From Glandiceps talaboti (Eukaryota; Hemichordata; Enteropneusta; Spengelidae), in the NCBI RefSeq assembly GCF_964340395.1, contig NC_135564.1, positions 19,813,107 through 19,877,106 of the forward strand: 64,000 nt of DNA, given 5' to 3'. A program made the translations under genes and the position numbers. This document shows, in pieces, positions 49,117 through 59,060 of the stretch (positions are counted from its first letter, which is position 1; every line of letters begins with the position of its first letter). The notes beneath the pieces were generated by a model. It ran no database searches. It was not told where the DNA came from and worked only from the letters and a program-made list of their open reading frames with translations.

Positions 49117-52100
49117 CATACATACATACATACATACATACATACATACATACATACATACATACATACATACATACATACATACATACATACATACATA
49201 CATACATACATACATACATACATACATACATACATACAAACATACAAACAGACATACAGACAGACATGGCATTGTTGTATTGATTAATATTCAGCTTGTA
49301 ACAAGATGTCATATTAATGCTGTATAGGCCTTTAGAGATGTACCAGAATGAAGTTTGAAAGAATGAAAGCATGATTGAAATAACACATAAAATAAACACC
49401 AAAATGTAGAGGCTTATCAAACTACGATGTACAAATAAAACAATAGTGAAAAAATTACAATGATAGACAATATCTATTGTTATCAGTTGCTGGGAGGTAT
49501 ATACATGTAGGACATCTGGAACATAATTTCATGAAATGTACAGTATACGAAAATACAAAAAGAGCTTGTTTAGCAGTTTAGTTCATTTCATTCATACAAA
49601 AGATTGCAAGAAACTGTATTCATTCAATCTCACTATCTTAAAGTTTGGCATGTGTAGTTTCTTATTCTGCATGGTTGTATCAAACAGTCTGTGAAAGGTA
49701 ACTTGAATTGGGTGATATATACTGTTAGGCCAAAAAAAACAAAAAAAGTTTGCTTCTCGTCCTAGGGAAATTTCAAAAATGATGCGGTTATTTTTTTTCT
49801 TTTGGGGGAGGGGGTGGGGCAGGGTGGGGTGGGGAAAGTTGGTTGGGGAAGCATACTGACTCATCAACCATTACACTATCACATACATGATGTTACCACT
49901 GAAGCTGCCCTGAACGATTAATAACATTTATTGAACTCTGAAAGTAAACTACATGCATTGTAAACTGTTTGTTTTACAGCCTCTTATCTGTACTTCTCAA
50001 ACTGTTTGGTTTCGCCATCAATATTGAAAGTAGATGTTGGTGAAAATGGGAAAATGAAATAAAAACTTGTGACGCGTATGATTTTAGATGACGTGCGCGA
50101 GGACGAGAAACAAACCCTTTTATTTTTTTGGCCTTACACACCAGAACACAAGGCCCAATATGTTACTGTTCCCACACTACATGTAGGTTTGGAATGCAAA
50201 CAAAAATGACAAATGTCAAGGTTCATCAAATACTAGTAGGTGTTCACCAGCTTGAGTTATAATGAAGATTTATCTTTGAGTGGACCGTACCCAGTATTGG
50301 AAATTGTCAGAAACCTGAAGATTTTATGACTGAATATATTTCGATCAAGAATTCCCATACTTTCAGTTAAATTTTCTGATGACCCCAAAGCAACTTTTAC
50401 CATTTCAGTCACCTGTTCATGTACATTTGTAAACTCATGTTTATACACCCACTGTCTTTTTTAGACTTATTAAACACAGGTTAATAAAATAGTTGTTACT
50501 ATAATAGTCCTGATTTTATTCCTTTGAAGACTATGTCAAGTGTCTTTTGTGCTATTTTCTAGGAGTACTTGGTACTGTATTTCACCAACAGAATGCAGTT
50601 AACAGTAGAATGCCACTCCAGGAAATAAAGACAGTTTCATGAACATTTGGTTCTGGAGAGTCACATTATTGTTTCACATCTCCTAAATTAAGGCAATTTC
50701 AGAGCAATATCAAGTTGAATTAGTCCCCCATTTGGAGACCTTGCTTTTCACTAAAGAAAATAGAATCTTATGGGTCATGACTCTCCAGAACCACAGTTCA
50801 TGAAAATATATGTATTTCTTGGAGAGGCGTTCCGTGGTTTATTGCTTAACCATATATGTAAAGGCACACAGCATTCCAGTACACTGTCTGGAGTGTAACT
50901 AAAGTAAATAGTTATGTTAGAACTCTTACATCATAAGTTAAGGCACATGTCAGTCCATTACACTGTCTGGATTTACTGCATTGTAAGTTTGCACCAGGAA
51001 CCACAGACATGCTGGATGCTGCTCTGATCATTTCATCCAGACTGTTACATTCTGGACCATATGGTATACCACATACACCTACAGGAGAGGAGTGAAAAAA
51101 ACAAACATTTTTAGTCTAAAATGTTGGGGAATTCCTACAATTTACCATTACACGTACTTTAGCCTAGACTCACAACTTGTAATTGAATTGGGCTATTACC
51201 TACAACTTTGTCTAAAATTGTGCTTTCAATATTTCACTTTAATGAAGCATACACATGTGCTTGTATGATGTACATTGTAGGCCAGAAAACTGGTGTAAAT
51301 TAATTTAATTCTCCCCACTATGCCAAATGACAGCAGTGTCACTACTTGTATATGATTAGAACCAAATGAGAGGAGTGGAGTTTTGACTGTTACATAATTA
51401 CTGTATTCATTAGTAACCACAAATTACTTTTCTCATTTTCATCTAAGGTTTACATATGGCATACTAGATGGATGGTAAGATTTGAATCATTGTTTTTTTG
51501 GTTGAAATTTGTTCCCAAGGCACATATTCCAAGTGTGACATCATTAAGTTGATTATAGTTACAACAAGTTGAACATTACATAGATGTGTATGTAATAATT
51601 AATTACTGGTGATATCATGTTTCATAGTATAAATATTATTGTTGGTTTTCTGACAACTGTGATGTACAAGAATTAGACTGAAAAGTTATTTTTGTGCAGT
51701 GGCCAGTCCCTACTTCTGTAGATTTATCATGGGCATATGATAAATTAGTTATTAACTGATATCACCTCTTTGTTCATTGTATCACCGTTCATGCCATTTT
51801 CACAACGTAACACTTGTCTTACGTGTTCCTCTCCCCTCCCCCAGCACTCATGGCGATATGACAAACAAAGAGGTGACATCCGGAAATAACGTCATAGTGC
51901 GTTCTATAACAGAGGTGTATCAAAGTGTTTGACGTGTCAATTTGTTTCACACAGACTAATGAAATACAATCATCAAGTAGTAGGCTGTACGGTACATTGT
52001 ATTGTACACAATCCATTAGATTAATGAGATGACAAACTACAGTTGTATACCAGTAGTGAATCTCATTACAGCATGATTTATGCTATATATATGTCATGTA

Positions 52101-55100
52101 GGTTATTGTATATGGTAATAGTAATTGTTTAGTATGGAAGAATAGACTACATACATTGTACATGTCAATATATATATAATATCATATCAATGCATATTTT
52201 ATTCAAAACTTTATTATTTGAATTAAGTCATCGGTATTCATATTTGAGATTGATTAAACAGTGTTTGTAGCTGTCAAATTATGTTGTGTGTATTGATTAC
52301 ATTTCTAATTGTCAGTGGTGTTGCTACATATCATTCCAAGGTATTCAAAATAAACAAGCATCTCAAGGTATACATGTACATACAAATTCTTTAAAAGAAC
52401 TATTATAGTGTATCTATCACATGTACCGGTACATTTTAGAAATTTGTTGTATTGGTAACTAATACACATGATGGTATCTGAAGTAGGTAAGTGTGACTGT
52501 ACAGTAGGAGTAATCACACAATGGTGAATTCATGTAGGTGAATAAAGGACCAGGGTACCTGTAACTATTGCACACTGAATTATATAGCTGATGTACAACA
52601 TTCTATTTCATAAAACAATTTGTTTCTCTCAATTGATCTCTTAATTTTGCATAAAATGAGACATAATTACATAATTTGGTAAAATCATATTTTTGTGCGA
52701 GATTGGCAAAAATATGTGTATTTTTCGTCCAATTTGATGAATACCACCAACTACCCTACATAGGAATTGGGCAGCAATTATCTAGTTATTGGTTCATATA
52801 GAAATTATAATACCCTTTATACACAAATATACGTTTACAATAAACTGTTGAAGTATATTTTTTCACACTAATTTTTTTTTAGATTTGGAAAAGCCACAAT
52901 TGCCTACCCTTTACATATGTTTTAAAATTTATTTACGCAACACTAGATTTTACTGGTCAAATATTCATATAGCTATATAAGGTATATAAAAAAATGAGGA
53001 GTTATATCAAAGTGTTTAACACATCTACATGTATACATTGTTTATTTTTTATTTTATTCACTTACCTTTATTTATTTTTTAGGTATACCTTACATAACTA
53101 TAATATTTTACAAGTAAAATCTAGTGTTGTGAACATAAATTTTGAAACAAATTATTATCCATATATAACATGTATGAAATACTTTGATATACATTTTTAA
53201 TTTTTCATCTATTTATTTTCATCTGAATATTTCATTTTATTTCCTTTTTTAAAAAAAATGTATCAATGCTCTTTGCTATGACATTTAGGAATGATACTGC
53301 TTTTCTTTCTTTATACATTGTCTGTTATACATGTATACTGTATTCTATTTTAGATGACAGCTGCTACACATGATATGTTCTAACCCTGAGGAATAAAGAT
53401 AAAATGGTTTCCTATTTCCTATGTACAAGATCCAGTTTAGTTTCAACACATGGTGTTCTCATGATATGCCAACCACGATTTGGATGGTTTTTAGAGACTT
53501 AAATACATGTAAAAGTGTTTGTGGTTAGGCAAAAAAAAGTATTGTTAGGTTCCGGTTTTCCGACCCCACCTAGTTTTTCACTGCCGATCCTAAACTTTTT
53601 TTCTATGTATTTGAGAAAAAATGAAGTAAATTGAGAAAAGTGTTGCGAGAAATTGTGGATGTGGAAACTGACATCAACTTAACAGACAATATAAAACTGT
53701 TCTTCCAATCTGTAATGGCTGTACATCTGATGAGAAGAAGCCCATAACACAGAGACCATATGGAAAACAACAGAAAACATAACTACCTGAAATAGACACT
53801 CACACATGAAATTTTTTTTTTTAAATCTACCTACCCCACATATTCGGAACCACACAATTTTTTTTTTGCCTTATGCTAAAATATGCATACATGTAGTAGA
53901 CGAACAAGAAATAATAATTTATGTACATGTAGTTTAATGGAAGCAATATGTTGGCCAGAAGCAACAAGTCACCTTGCACAAAGTACTTGCTATCAACATT
54001 ATTCAGTTGTACACTGTCTGTTATTCGGCCAAAGAAAAACACTGCGTTTCCGTAGACCTGATCAATATATTGGAAAAATGATAACAAGGAGATTTATGCA
54101 CAATTTATTGGCATCCTTCCCATTGCCACTGTTACCACCACCACCACCACCACCACCACCACCACCACCACCACCACCACCACCACATTTGTTTATTCTT
54201 ACATTATGAGATTGTAGATTACCACTGTTTTCAACCACCAGTCAACCTACAACATACAACTTACTAGTTCAAGCAAAATGATGATGTACAGATATAGTAA
54301 CCTAAATGGATTTTGATGAAACATCCATTTTTTAAAACCATGCACAAGTGACGAACCACGGTTTTAATCCTCTTTTCTCTAGGAGATATTTATTTGCACA
54401 CAACTACAGTACAGGTTGGGAGAAAGCGGTTACTTGACATATTTTAATTCAGCACACGTGTTGGGTTATTGCCATGGCAACTATGACTTTCACTTTTTCA
54501 AAATTTTTAAAGGACATTACTTATACAAATACATCCTTTATTATCTTTACACGATTGCCTACACTTCTCTTAATAGTTGAGTTACTAAGGTGAGATTATG
54601 GGCATTTCAATACATAAACATGTACTGAAAGATCTAACTGTTCCTATATGTTCCTTTTATTTCACCACTCTAAACATGATGTATAATATATAAGTTAAAA
54701 ACCCAGTCGCATGTACATATATGTACATAAGCACAGCCTGTTATTTACCACAGTGACATCAACATTGTCAAATACAAAGAAACACAGAAAGGACAATGAC
54801 CTCATTTCATCTACATGTATACAACTGATACTGGTATTACTACAATAATTATTCAGAAAATAAGGTCAGGTTGCAGCATATACCCATAGTTGCTATGGTG
54901 ATCCATTTCTGTGCCTATGGGTTTCATGGCAGATACTAGTTTTAAGACTTTCACTATATTTTTAAGTCATATAACATGTACATCTATGACATCAAAAAGT
55001 GAACATATGAAATTCTTTATTTTTTTTTTGTTTTGAAATATAAAATTCACATCACAGACATTGTTCAAGTCATTGTCGAGCTGGTGTAAAATATAAAATA

Positions 55101-58100
55101 CATCTTTGCCATAACTATGGTCACAAGTCATTATATCATGTGAATATTTCGATAAACATTTGGAAAAAGAACAACTAACACTTTTATAATATTTGATGAT
55201 GATGGCTGCAAAACTGATGTTTCTATACCTTATACACATACACATACATACATGTACATATTGACACAACACAATGAAGTTATTGTGAAACTGGTTTGAT
55301 TTTAAAATACACAAATGCCATGACTACATAATATTGTATGATGATATATATATCAACAAAGATTTGGGAGGAGAACAATAAACTTTTCCATGTAATTTGA
55401 CCATGATTAGGGGTGATCACACAACGTCATACAAGCTCATTAAGTGAACTTTGTTCATTTAGGAGGAGGAGATCTGGCGTCAATGCAATTGCTGAACTTC
55501 ATTTTCACACTTATAACCAAATTTCAACGCCTTTAATGATGACAGCTTCTGTATTTACTACTAAGGTGTTGATAAGTTGATAAAAATTTACTTCTAATGT
55601 GAAATACAGTGCTGGGTTTAACTGTAGTATTTTGATGGGTTTACCATAATCTCCAGACACTAAACAGGTTCATAAGGTTGGAACTTCATGTTTACCATCA
55701 TGTGTATCTGTTTGAATACTGTTTGAATACATGTATTTACATTGCATCAATTGTCGTACTGTGACCACTACAGTTGTCATCATGGTTTACATCAAATCAT
55801 CCTAAATACAATGTAAACGTGTGATTTTGCACTTGTGAATGTTTGTTTGATTGGGGTGGGGGGTGGTGGGGAGAGGAGGGAGGTTTAATAATGTTTGTTT
55901 ATTGAGCTTGTGTGACCTTGTGTGATGGTCTGTTACAGCTAATTTTTCCTACAAGACAACAACACCTATATTTGCATGCCTCACACATACACACATACAC
56001 ACATACACACACACAGACACCATATAAAGCAAGTCTATTTGTCTGTCTTGTGAGTCATTCTCTGTATACAAGGTTGTATATTACTATTGTCAAATGATGA
56101 CAAACCGTGACCTGGTCTGACCTCACCAGTCCAATCACCACCTATGTGTTGGGTTGGTTTTTTATTGACAATTCTTTCTACTTGCCATTGTTGGAGAGTA
56201 CTGCAATGGCTTCTATTGTCCACTGACAAAATGGCCGACTCACATTATCAAAGTAACACTATCACCACTTTGGTAAGCTTCATACACATAGACACACTGT
56301 AGGAATGGTTATATGTATTTGGTCATCACAACTTTAGAATACTGAAAACTTTATCAGGTATCATGGTTAGCAAGATTTCCTAGAACTTACAACATAATGA
56401 CATAGGAAAGGGGGGTGGACTCAGTTATATGGAGGATAGAAGGTAACAAAAGAACTACTACTAGTAGGAACTCCGCAGAATCACAGCCTACAGCAAATTA
56501 TGAGTCAGGTGGACGTGACTTGAATACACTGTACAACACTTTTTTTTTCAATTTATAAAGGAAACATCAAACTAAATGTTTTTTGTCTAAGTCATGTTTT
56601 CATAAATTTCAGAATATATCTTGGCAGAAACCAATTGAACTTGTATTTTAATAATTTTATCATTGTTTTAGTAATCTTATTTTGTAGCATTTCACCACAA
56701 AAGATTCTGAAATATTAGAGATGAAAGAGATCTGATACCATGAAACTGTGCTGCTAGGCAACAGATGAGACCGACAAAAGTTGGTGGAGCTATAGTTGCC
56801 TGGAAAGGTGACAATGAGTAAACAGGCCAGTACCACTAAGTTATGCATCAATGGTTTTTCTGAATACCTTATCACAGGTCATCTTACATGTTTACAGCGG
56901 CTGACTTGCCTCAATGATCTTGTTTGTGAAAATATCTACCAGTGTCATCTCACAATTATGATCTTTTGGCATGGTACAGTATGGCGATAAAACTTTAAAC
57001 TGAGTATTTAGTTTGAACAAATCAAACAAGTCCAACAATTGCACCTTTGTCTAAGAAAAACTGTATCTCAAATATGCAATATCATATTCAAAATAATTAA
57101 TAACCTGAAAGATATATAATTTATCACGTTGATGAGTTGTTGCTTGGTAACCATATATGTTAGAAACAAGTCAGACATGTATTACAATTTCAGTAGCGAC
57201 TGCTTCTACAGGATACTCATACATTAAAAGTATTGGACACATTTAGCATACAATGGTTCAAATGAACCAAAAATTCACATTTTCCATTTTGTCAAGGTCA
57301 TGTGACAGGATGTCAAACACATGTTTATGTCCTCCTAATCATAAAGGTCATGACAATAATACCTGGTTAACACAAGCTGTCAGTTATGTTGATGACTTCA
57401 CAAATTATACCAGGCTACAATAATATAATTATATAATAATATATATACATATGAATGTATTAAGTGTCTTGCTGGAGAGAACAGTGCTAGATGCAAATAT
57501 TAGTAGCAGAGCATTATAGTCTTAACTAAAGAATAAGGATGTAATAAGTCGTTACTCAGAGTTTCACGCTTTGAGCGATCTTCAAACAATATATATAGAT
57601 ATATATTTATTAAATAAATCCATGTACATACATACATACATACATACATACATACATACATACATGTACAAAAAGTAAGACAGTTACACACACACACACA
57701 CACACACACAAACAAACAAACAAAAAGTGGATTGTCTCAACAAGTGTCAACTCTGTGACTTCTAAGCTTTTTTCCCCAAAAGTTGACAGCAACATCAGGT
57801 AAATCAAACACATACATACATACATACACAATTCTGTTTTCGTCATGTACAGTGTAAGCTCAACATCGAAAGAACTGCCTCTCTCTTAATTATTCTATTA
57901 TTATCACACTATCAATTAAATATTATGGTTGACTAGCGAGGCCAGGAATTAATGTCAATATCAATGGTTTTACTCACGGTCACTTGTGGGCTAATACTCA
58001 AGGATGGTCATAATACAAAATAATGAAATTATTACGTATTTAGGAATATTTTTAAAAAAAATACCATCACTGGTGTCTGCATTGGAAAGGTGTTTTCAAT

Positions 58101-58357
58101 TCCAATATAGACACCAGTGATGGTATTTTTTGAATATTTGTAAATACCTAATATTAGGTCATTATTTTGTATTATGACCATCCTTGAATAGAATATTATC
58201 TCACAAGTGACTGTGGTTTACTGTAATATAAACATCACTGACCTTTACCTAAATTTATATATACCTTGGTAGTAAACATAAATATCCTACCATTCTTTCC
58301 AAAGATGTCAAACTGGAGGTTTACCTTTATATATGTGTTGTGTGTGTGTGTGTGTGT

Positions 58358-58403
<46 letters not shown>

Positions 58404-58884
58404 CGGGGGGGGGGGGTTATGATCACTTGTAGTTGTACGTTCTAGACATAAGGCATGATTTGGTAATCTAGTATATATGATCCAGAGTGTGAATATAAAA
58501 TTTGTTTGAACAATAATCGAACGGGTCCATATAGTCTTTGTTGGCCGAACACATACCTATTCACAGAGATCTTGTTGGTACCGTTTCAATTATTCAGTTT
58601 ACACACATACCCTCTACCAGGGTCTACGGTTTACACTATTTTGTTTACGCCTTACTTCAAAGAAAGCACAAAAATCAATTACTTACTACTTCCGAAAGCT
58701 GAACTAAAACGACGAAAATGGACAAAATGTAATGATAAAGTCAACTACGCGATCATTTCTTTCTTTTGCATAATAATAAAAGAGCGCTCAGCTGCGACCA
58801 TAGTGCTGCGACATACACGAAATGGTATTACTTACACACAAAAGCGAAAAACGCAACAATAAGGCTCCGTAAAACAACTTCCAT
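35731..58884 (-). CDS. Gene 2: three-module cysteine-rich type I membrane protein (unrecognised family)
   Basis: Coding exons, 5' to 3': 58884-58836, 51078-50930, 48542-48407, 46742-46627, 45006-44901, 44371-44244, 43115-42980, 42331-42243, 41961-41859, 41455-41247, 39086-38951, 38121-37894, 37773-37708 (tentative), 37060-36923, 35879-35731. They join to 1,938 nt, one uninterrupted frame of 645 residues plus stop. After a 17-residue signal peptide come three homologous modules of about 120-190 residues, a Gly-Lys-Pro-rich stalk, one transmembrane helix (about 598-622) and a short tail ending SSTII. Each module is laid out over exon types A, B and C with repeating phases (1-0, 0-1, 1-1 or 1-0/0-1); exon B is 136 nt in all three. 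I recognise no named domain. I infer an extracellular binding or adhesion protein. The exon chain is well supported by phase and homology between modules; the 66-nt exon is the weak link. Confidence 0.82.
35985..36300 (+). repeat. Dispersed repeat family E copy in gene 2 last intron
   Basis: Shares ccataccaaaaacattattgc, tgcactttcactcgctaca and agagaacactgcaagcactc with the other copies. It also has an internal direct duplication of about 47 bp (cagaatcccatgctgtgag). Confidence 0.6.
36923..37060 (-). CDS. Gene 2 stalk exon: Gly-Lys-Pro-rich linker
   Basis: A 138-nt exon, phase 1 at both ends, encoding TGKPGGKPGKPGGKPDNRK and a polar Ser/Thr-rich continuation ending EHT. The GKP repeats recall a very short collagen-like or extended proline stretch, but they are too few for a triple helix. 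It likely spaces the modules from the membrane. The repeat (ggtttaccacctggtt on the plus strand) is prone to length change. Confidence 0.8.
37708..37773 (-). CDS. Tentative gene 2 cassette exon
   Basis: A strong donor (AGGG|gtaag) ends an open stretch encoding STSPTTRDEIGYDSQR. The only phase-compatible acceptor nearby is gatgcaag at 37774-37775, which has a weak local polypyrimidine tract, although a (CTGT)n repeat lies just upstream. At 66 nt with phase 1 at both ends it can be included or skipped without disturbing the frame. Its first residues (VILIFC) are unlike an extracellular linker, so the acceptor may be wrong. Confidence 0.4.
37795..37845. repeat. (CAGA)n microsatellite
   Basis: About twelve CAGA units in gene 2, immediately upstream (in transcript sense) of the tentative 66-nt exon, where they read as (CTGT)n. 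Confidence 0.95.
37894..41455 (-). CDS. Gene 2 module 3 (exons A, B, C)
   Basis: Exon A (41455-41247) begins with a Pro-rich linker (HVTIPPPPTDGERP), then CQALDDMIRQLSR, MMSCRRNDNCTGFNCSAVYM. Exon B (39086-38951) reads MYFGIHHCQHPVEIVVALSS, then IHWQQTFTDGKTVPIDG. Exon C (38121-37894) reads NIQVYLKMDIAKDGYDIIVS and ends ERIPVPTCDG with a PPPP linker. The pattern is C-x(28)-C-x5-C-x4-C, then HHC, a hydrophobic strand, W-x-x-T-F-T-x-G, another strand pair and a final P-x-C. Exon C is unsplit here, whereas in modules 1 and 2 it is split by a phase-0 intron. Confidence 0.82.
38280..38345. repeat. Short inverted repeat hairpin
   Basis: gattcagcggactactacaa and ttgtagtccgcggaatcata are inverted around a short loop in an intron of gene 2. 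Confidence 0.7.
39220..39515 (+). repeat. Dispersed repeat family E copy upstream of gene 2 exon B3
   Basis: Shares ccataccaaaaacattattgc, gtgtgggtactcagga and gcagagaacactgcaaac with the other copies. Confidence 0.6.
40030..41118 (+). mobile_element. Possible Helitron-like nonautonomous element (3' end at 41118)
   Basis: Three diverged segments (near 40075, 40470 and 40770) repeat a gaagatcaaggtcaaagg / tttttgagttatacac / acaaatatggct series. The sequence then runs through gaatgaacggacgcatag to a C-rich stretch and ends ccaggggactaa, where CTAA fits the CTRR terminus of Helitrons. The hairpin normally preceding the end is disrupted by a poly-C run (41077-41100). The borders and the class are inferred. 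Confidence 0.35.
40296..40432. repeat. 27-bp minisatellite, five units
   Basis: Units of ttagccacacataactRcta lie in tandem, 27 bp apart. Confidence 0.92.
41859..44371 (-). CDS. Gene 2 module 2 (exons A, B, C1, C2)
   Basis: Exon A (44371-44244): CRQMSEVIQGLPNQYDFDC, FKSADCMGIDCTGTIE. Exon B (43115-42980, 136 nt): THIEIDNCDEPVSLTAYLSS, then VNWTHTFTHSGVAQIDG. Exon C1 (42331-42243): YEVMGFPVLIQIEVDM, KDGYMLTS. Exon C2 (41961-41859): ITYQGCADSGFGVVCPDY and PIPPC. It matches module 3 position by position (NC-D/H-x-P, W-x-x-T-F-T-x-S/D-G, E-V-M-x-F, KDGY), with an extra cysteine pair in C2. The phase-0 intron between C1 and C2 is shared with module 1. Confidence 0.82.
42118..42185 (+). mobile_element. 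Truncated family I transposon fragment
   Basis: ggttccggttacccgatccc and the next about 40 bases match the left end of the family I elements at 3616 and 53526. Confidence 0.65.
42861..42910. repeat. (GACA)n / (CA)n microsatellite
   Basis: GACA units followed by CA units in a gene 2 intron. Confidence 0.95.
43510..43740. repeat. Dispersed repeat of the aaacgctttacatg type
   Basis: Starts with an AAT run, followed by aacgctttacatgtaaaac and caaagcgcttcacacaac, then gtgtgtcttaagatttgat and gtagccgattccagagag. I recognise this as the style of a repeat common in invertebrate genomes, but only one copy is in the window. Confidence 0.35.
44060..44175. mobile_element. Solo end of the foldback family seen at 60.7-61.1 kb
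   Basis: ttgcattagaagttgtctaa through catgagtgaaacaccaaacc matches 61019-61110 closely, indicating a mobile sequence shared between introns of genes 2 and 3. Confidence 0.6.
44800..44878. repeat. CACCA/CATCA microsatellite
   Basis: A degenerate pentamer run in a gene 2 intron. Confidence 0.9.
44901..51078 (-). CDS. Gene 2 module 1 (exons A, B, C1, C2)
   Basis: Exon A (51078-50930): CGIPYGPECNSLDEMIRAAS, then LQCSKSRQCNGLTCALTYD. Exon B (48542-48407, 136 nt): MFTLDIHHCEDPPSMYLQIY, then FERTITHSGTFELPG. Exon C1 (46742-46627): GAMHVYIKVDFESVSNYENI, ending IIG. Exon C2 (45006-44901): VKIQVGMSEDLIMLDQP and PTPPC. The cysteine pattern and the LDEMI / HHC / THSG / PPC signposts align with modules 2 and 3. 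It is the membrane-distal module and follows directly on the signal peptide. Confidence 0.82.
45322..46432 (+). mobile_element. Helitron-like repeat block interrupted by a LINE fragment
   Basis: Units of about 130-145 bp (aatgagatctgttcaagcat, aaaatggctgccaggcagcc, catagaacactgtgctaa) start at 45322, 45467 and 46197, with a partial unit from about 46084. The block ends with a perfect hairpin at 46398-46430 (agtccctg...cagggact) directly followed by CTAA. A 3' hairpin with a CTRR end is the known Helitron terminus, so I infer a nonautonomous Helitron-like element. Confidence 0.5.
45606..46078 (-). pseudogene. 3' end of a non-LTR retrotransposon (CR1/L2-like), frameshifted
   Basis: Minus-strand translation gives IVRTAANIIGNEFPSLE, an interrupted middle and then HPLFSMLLSGTYDLFKTKTN followed by HFKNSFYPTAVHIVNES. 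This is the conserved far C-terminus of CR1/L2-type reverse transcriptase proteins. One single-base frameshift separates the two parts. A 3' untranslated segment ends in an ATT triplet run, as many of these families do. It lies inside the Helitron-like repeat block and is 5'-truncated, so it is not functional. Confidence 0.7.
46926..47350. repeat. Duplicated segment of about 180 bp
   Basis: The series aagcacatctgtcctgaaaa, ttgatgtagctttaagtttt, agaaagttgttgtttg, tcagaaaacgttgtctaa occurs at about 46926-47115 and again at about 47170-47350. It lies just upstream of the hAT-like coding remnant and may belong to the same element. Confidence 0.7.
47560..47935 (+). pseudogene. hAT-like transposase remnant (ZNF862/KIAA1586-like type)
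   Basis: The frame around 47767-47935 reads LANDIRNKAKYISILIDGDT then DRAMQECIKIVYMRRVDKQT. The ISILIDGDTD...IVYMR signature matches the catalytic-domain start of hAT-type transposase-derived proteins, in which an aspartate follows SILIDG. Preceding sequence in other frames (VHNFPFFGLPL) may belong to it. The frame is broken on both sides, so it is a decayed fragment in gene 2 intron 3. Confidence 0.5.
48890..49262. repeat. (CATA)n microsatellite, about 330 bp, with a GACA run
   Basis: CAGA units at about 48890-48918, then near-continuous CATA units to 49262 with rare CATG or single-base slips. All His-Thr-Tyr-Ile and Tyr-Val-Cys-Met open frames here are artefacts. Confidence 0.97.
49724..50137. 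mobile_element. 414-bp element with terminal inverted repeats of about 38 bp
   Basis: The left end gttaggccaaaaaaaacaaa...gcttctcgtcct is mirrored by the right end aggacgagaaacaaaccctt...ttggccttac. No coding sequence lies inside. No target duplication is obvious. It looks like a nonautonomous DNA transposon in gene 2 intron 2. Confidence 0.75.
50608..50831. mobile_element. 224-bp foldback element
   Basis: gaatgccactccaggaaata...ttggttctggagagtca is mirrored by tgactctccagaaccacagt...tttcttggagaggcgttc, with arms of about 52 bp. It lies 100 bp downstream of gene 2 exon A1 in the intron. Confidence 0.75.
52925..53140. mobile_element. Foldback element of about 215 bp
   Basis: caacactagattttactggt...atagctatataaggtata is mirrored by tataccttacataactataa...agtaaaatctagtgttgtg. 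Confidence 0.7.
53526..53875. mobile_element. Family I nonautonomous transposon, complete copy (350 bp)
   Basis: Ends ttaggcaaaaaaaa...aggttccg and cggaaccacac...ttttttgcctta form inverted repeats of about 28 bp. The interior (catcaacttaacagacaata, ttccaatctgtaatggctgt) matches the copy at 3616-4154. No coding capacity. Confidence 0.75.
54138..54187. repeat. (CCA)n microsatellite
   Basis: About sixteen CCA triplets. Confidence 0.95.
57527..57595. mobile_element. Solo end of the aataaggatg foldback family
   Basis: aataaggatgtaataagtcg followed by gttactcagagtttcacgct matches the termini of the element at 24481-24637. Confidence 0.5.
57627..57725. repeat. CATA and CA/CAAA microsatellites
   Basis: Two adjacent simple repeats in gene 2 intron 1. 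Confidence 0.95.
57965..58222. mobile_element. 258-bp foldback element
   Basis: tttactcacggtcacttgtg...ggatggtcataatacaaaat is mirrored by attttgtattatgaccatcc...cacaagtgactgtggttta. A second nested inverted pair in the centre reads accatcactggtgtct / agacaccagtgatggt. Confidence 0.8.
58336..58412. repeat. (TG)n microsatellite with poly-G
   Basis: TG dinucleotides followed by a run of G in gene 2 intron 1. Confidence 0.95.
58836..58884 (-). CDS. Gene 2 exon 1: start codon and signal peptide
   Basis: ATG at 58884-58882 in a good context (gctgcaATGG) opens MEVVLRSLIVAFFAFVC, a short hydrophobic leader. The donor (GTGT|gtaag) is phase 1 and joins in frame to exon A1, which begins VCGIPYGPEC. 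The leader upstream is CpG-rich. Confidence 0.78.
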
Positions 58885-59060
58885 TGCAGCTTTCTCAGAT
58901 CCGAAGATAAGATAAAGATCTGCCCTAAATCTGAGAATGTCTTCAATACTTGAACAATGTTCACGTCGTTTGTTTTGGCGCCGTCGACCGCTAGCTGAGC
59001 TGTGTTTTCGACTCCAACCTCCAGCGAGCAAAACAAAAGTGAAATGAAAGTGCGCCACCA
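58885..59060 (-). promoter_or_regulatory. Probable 5' leader and promoter-proximal region of gene 2
   Basis: The stretch just upstream of the gene 2 start is unusually rich in CpG for this window (ttggcgccgtcgaccgctag). It likely holds the 5' untranslated region and promoter. No TATA box or defined initiator could be assigned. Confidence 0.4.

Larger units (their letters stand above)
51079..58835. other. Gene 2 intron 1 (7.8 kb)
   Basis: The intron between the signal-peptide exon and module 1. It contains foldback elements near 52925-53140, 53526-53875 and 57965-58222, a (CCA)n run, CATA and TG/CA microsatellites, and AT-rich unique sequence. No additional phase-1 symmetrical exon with a protein-like frame was seen. 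Confidence 0.5.

Noticed and set aside
48799-49420. Several 75-157-codon frames rich in His-Thr-Tyr-Ile or Cys-Met-Tyr-Val
   Set aside because: Artefacts of the CATA/TATG microsatellite.
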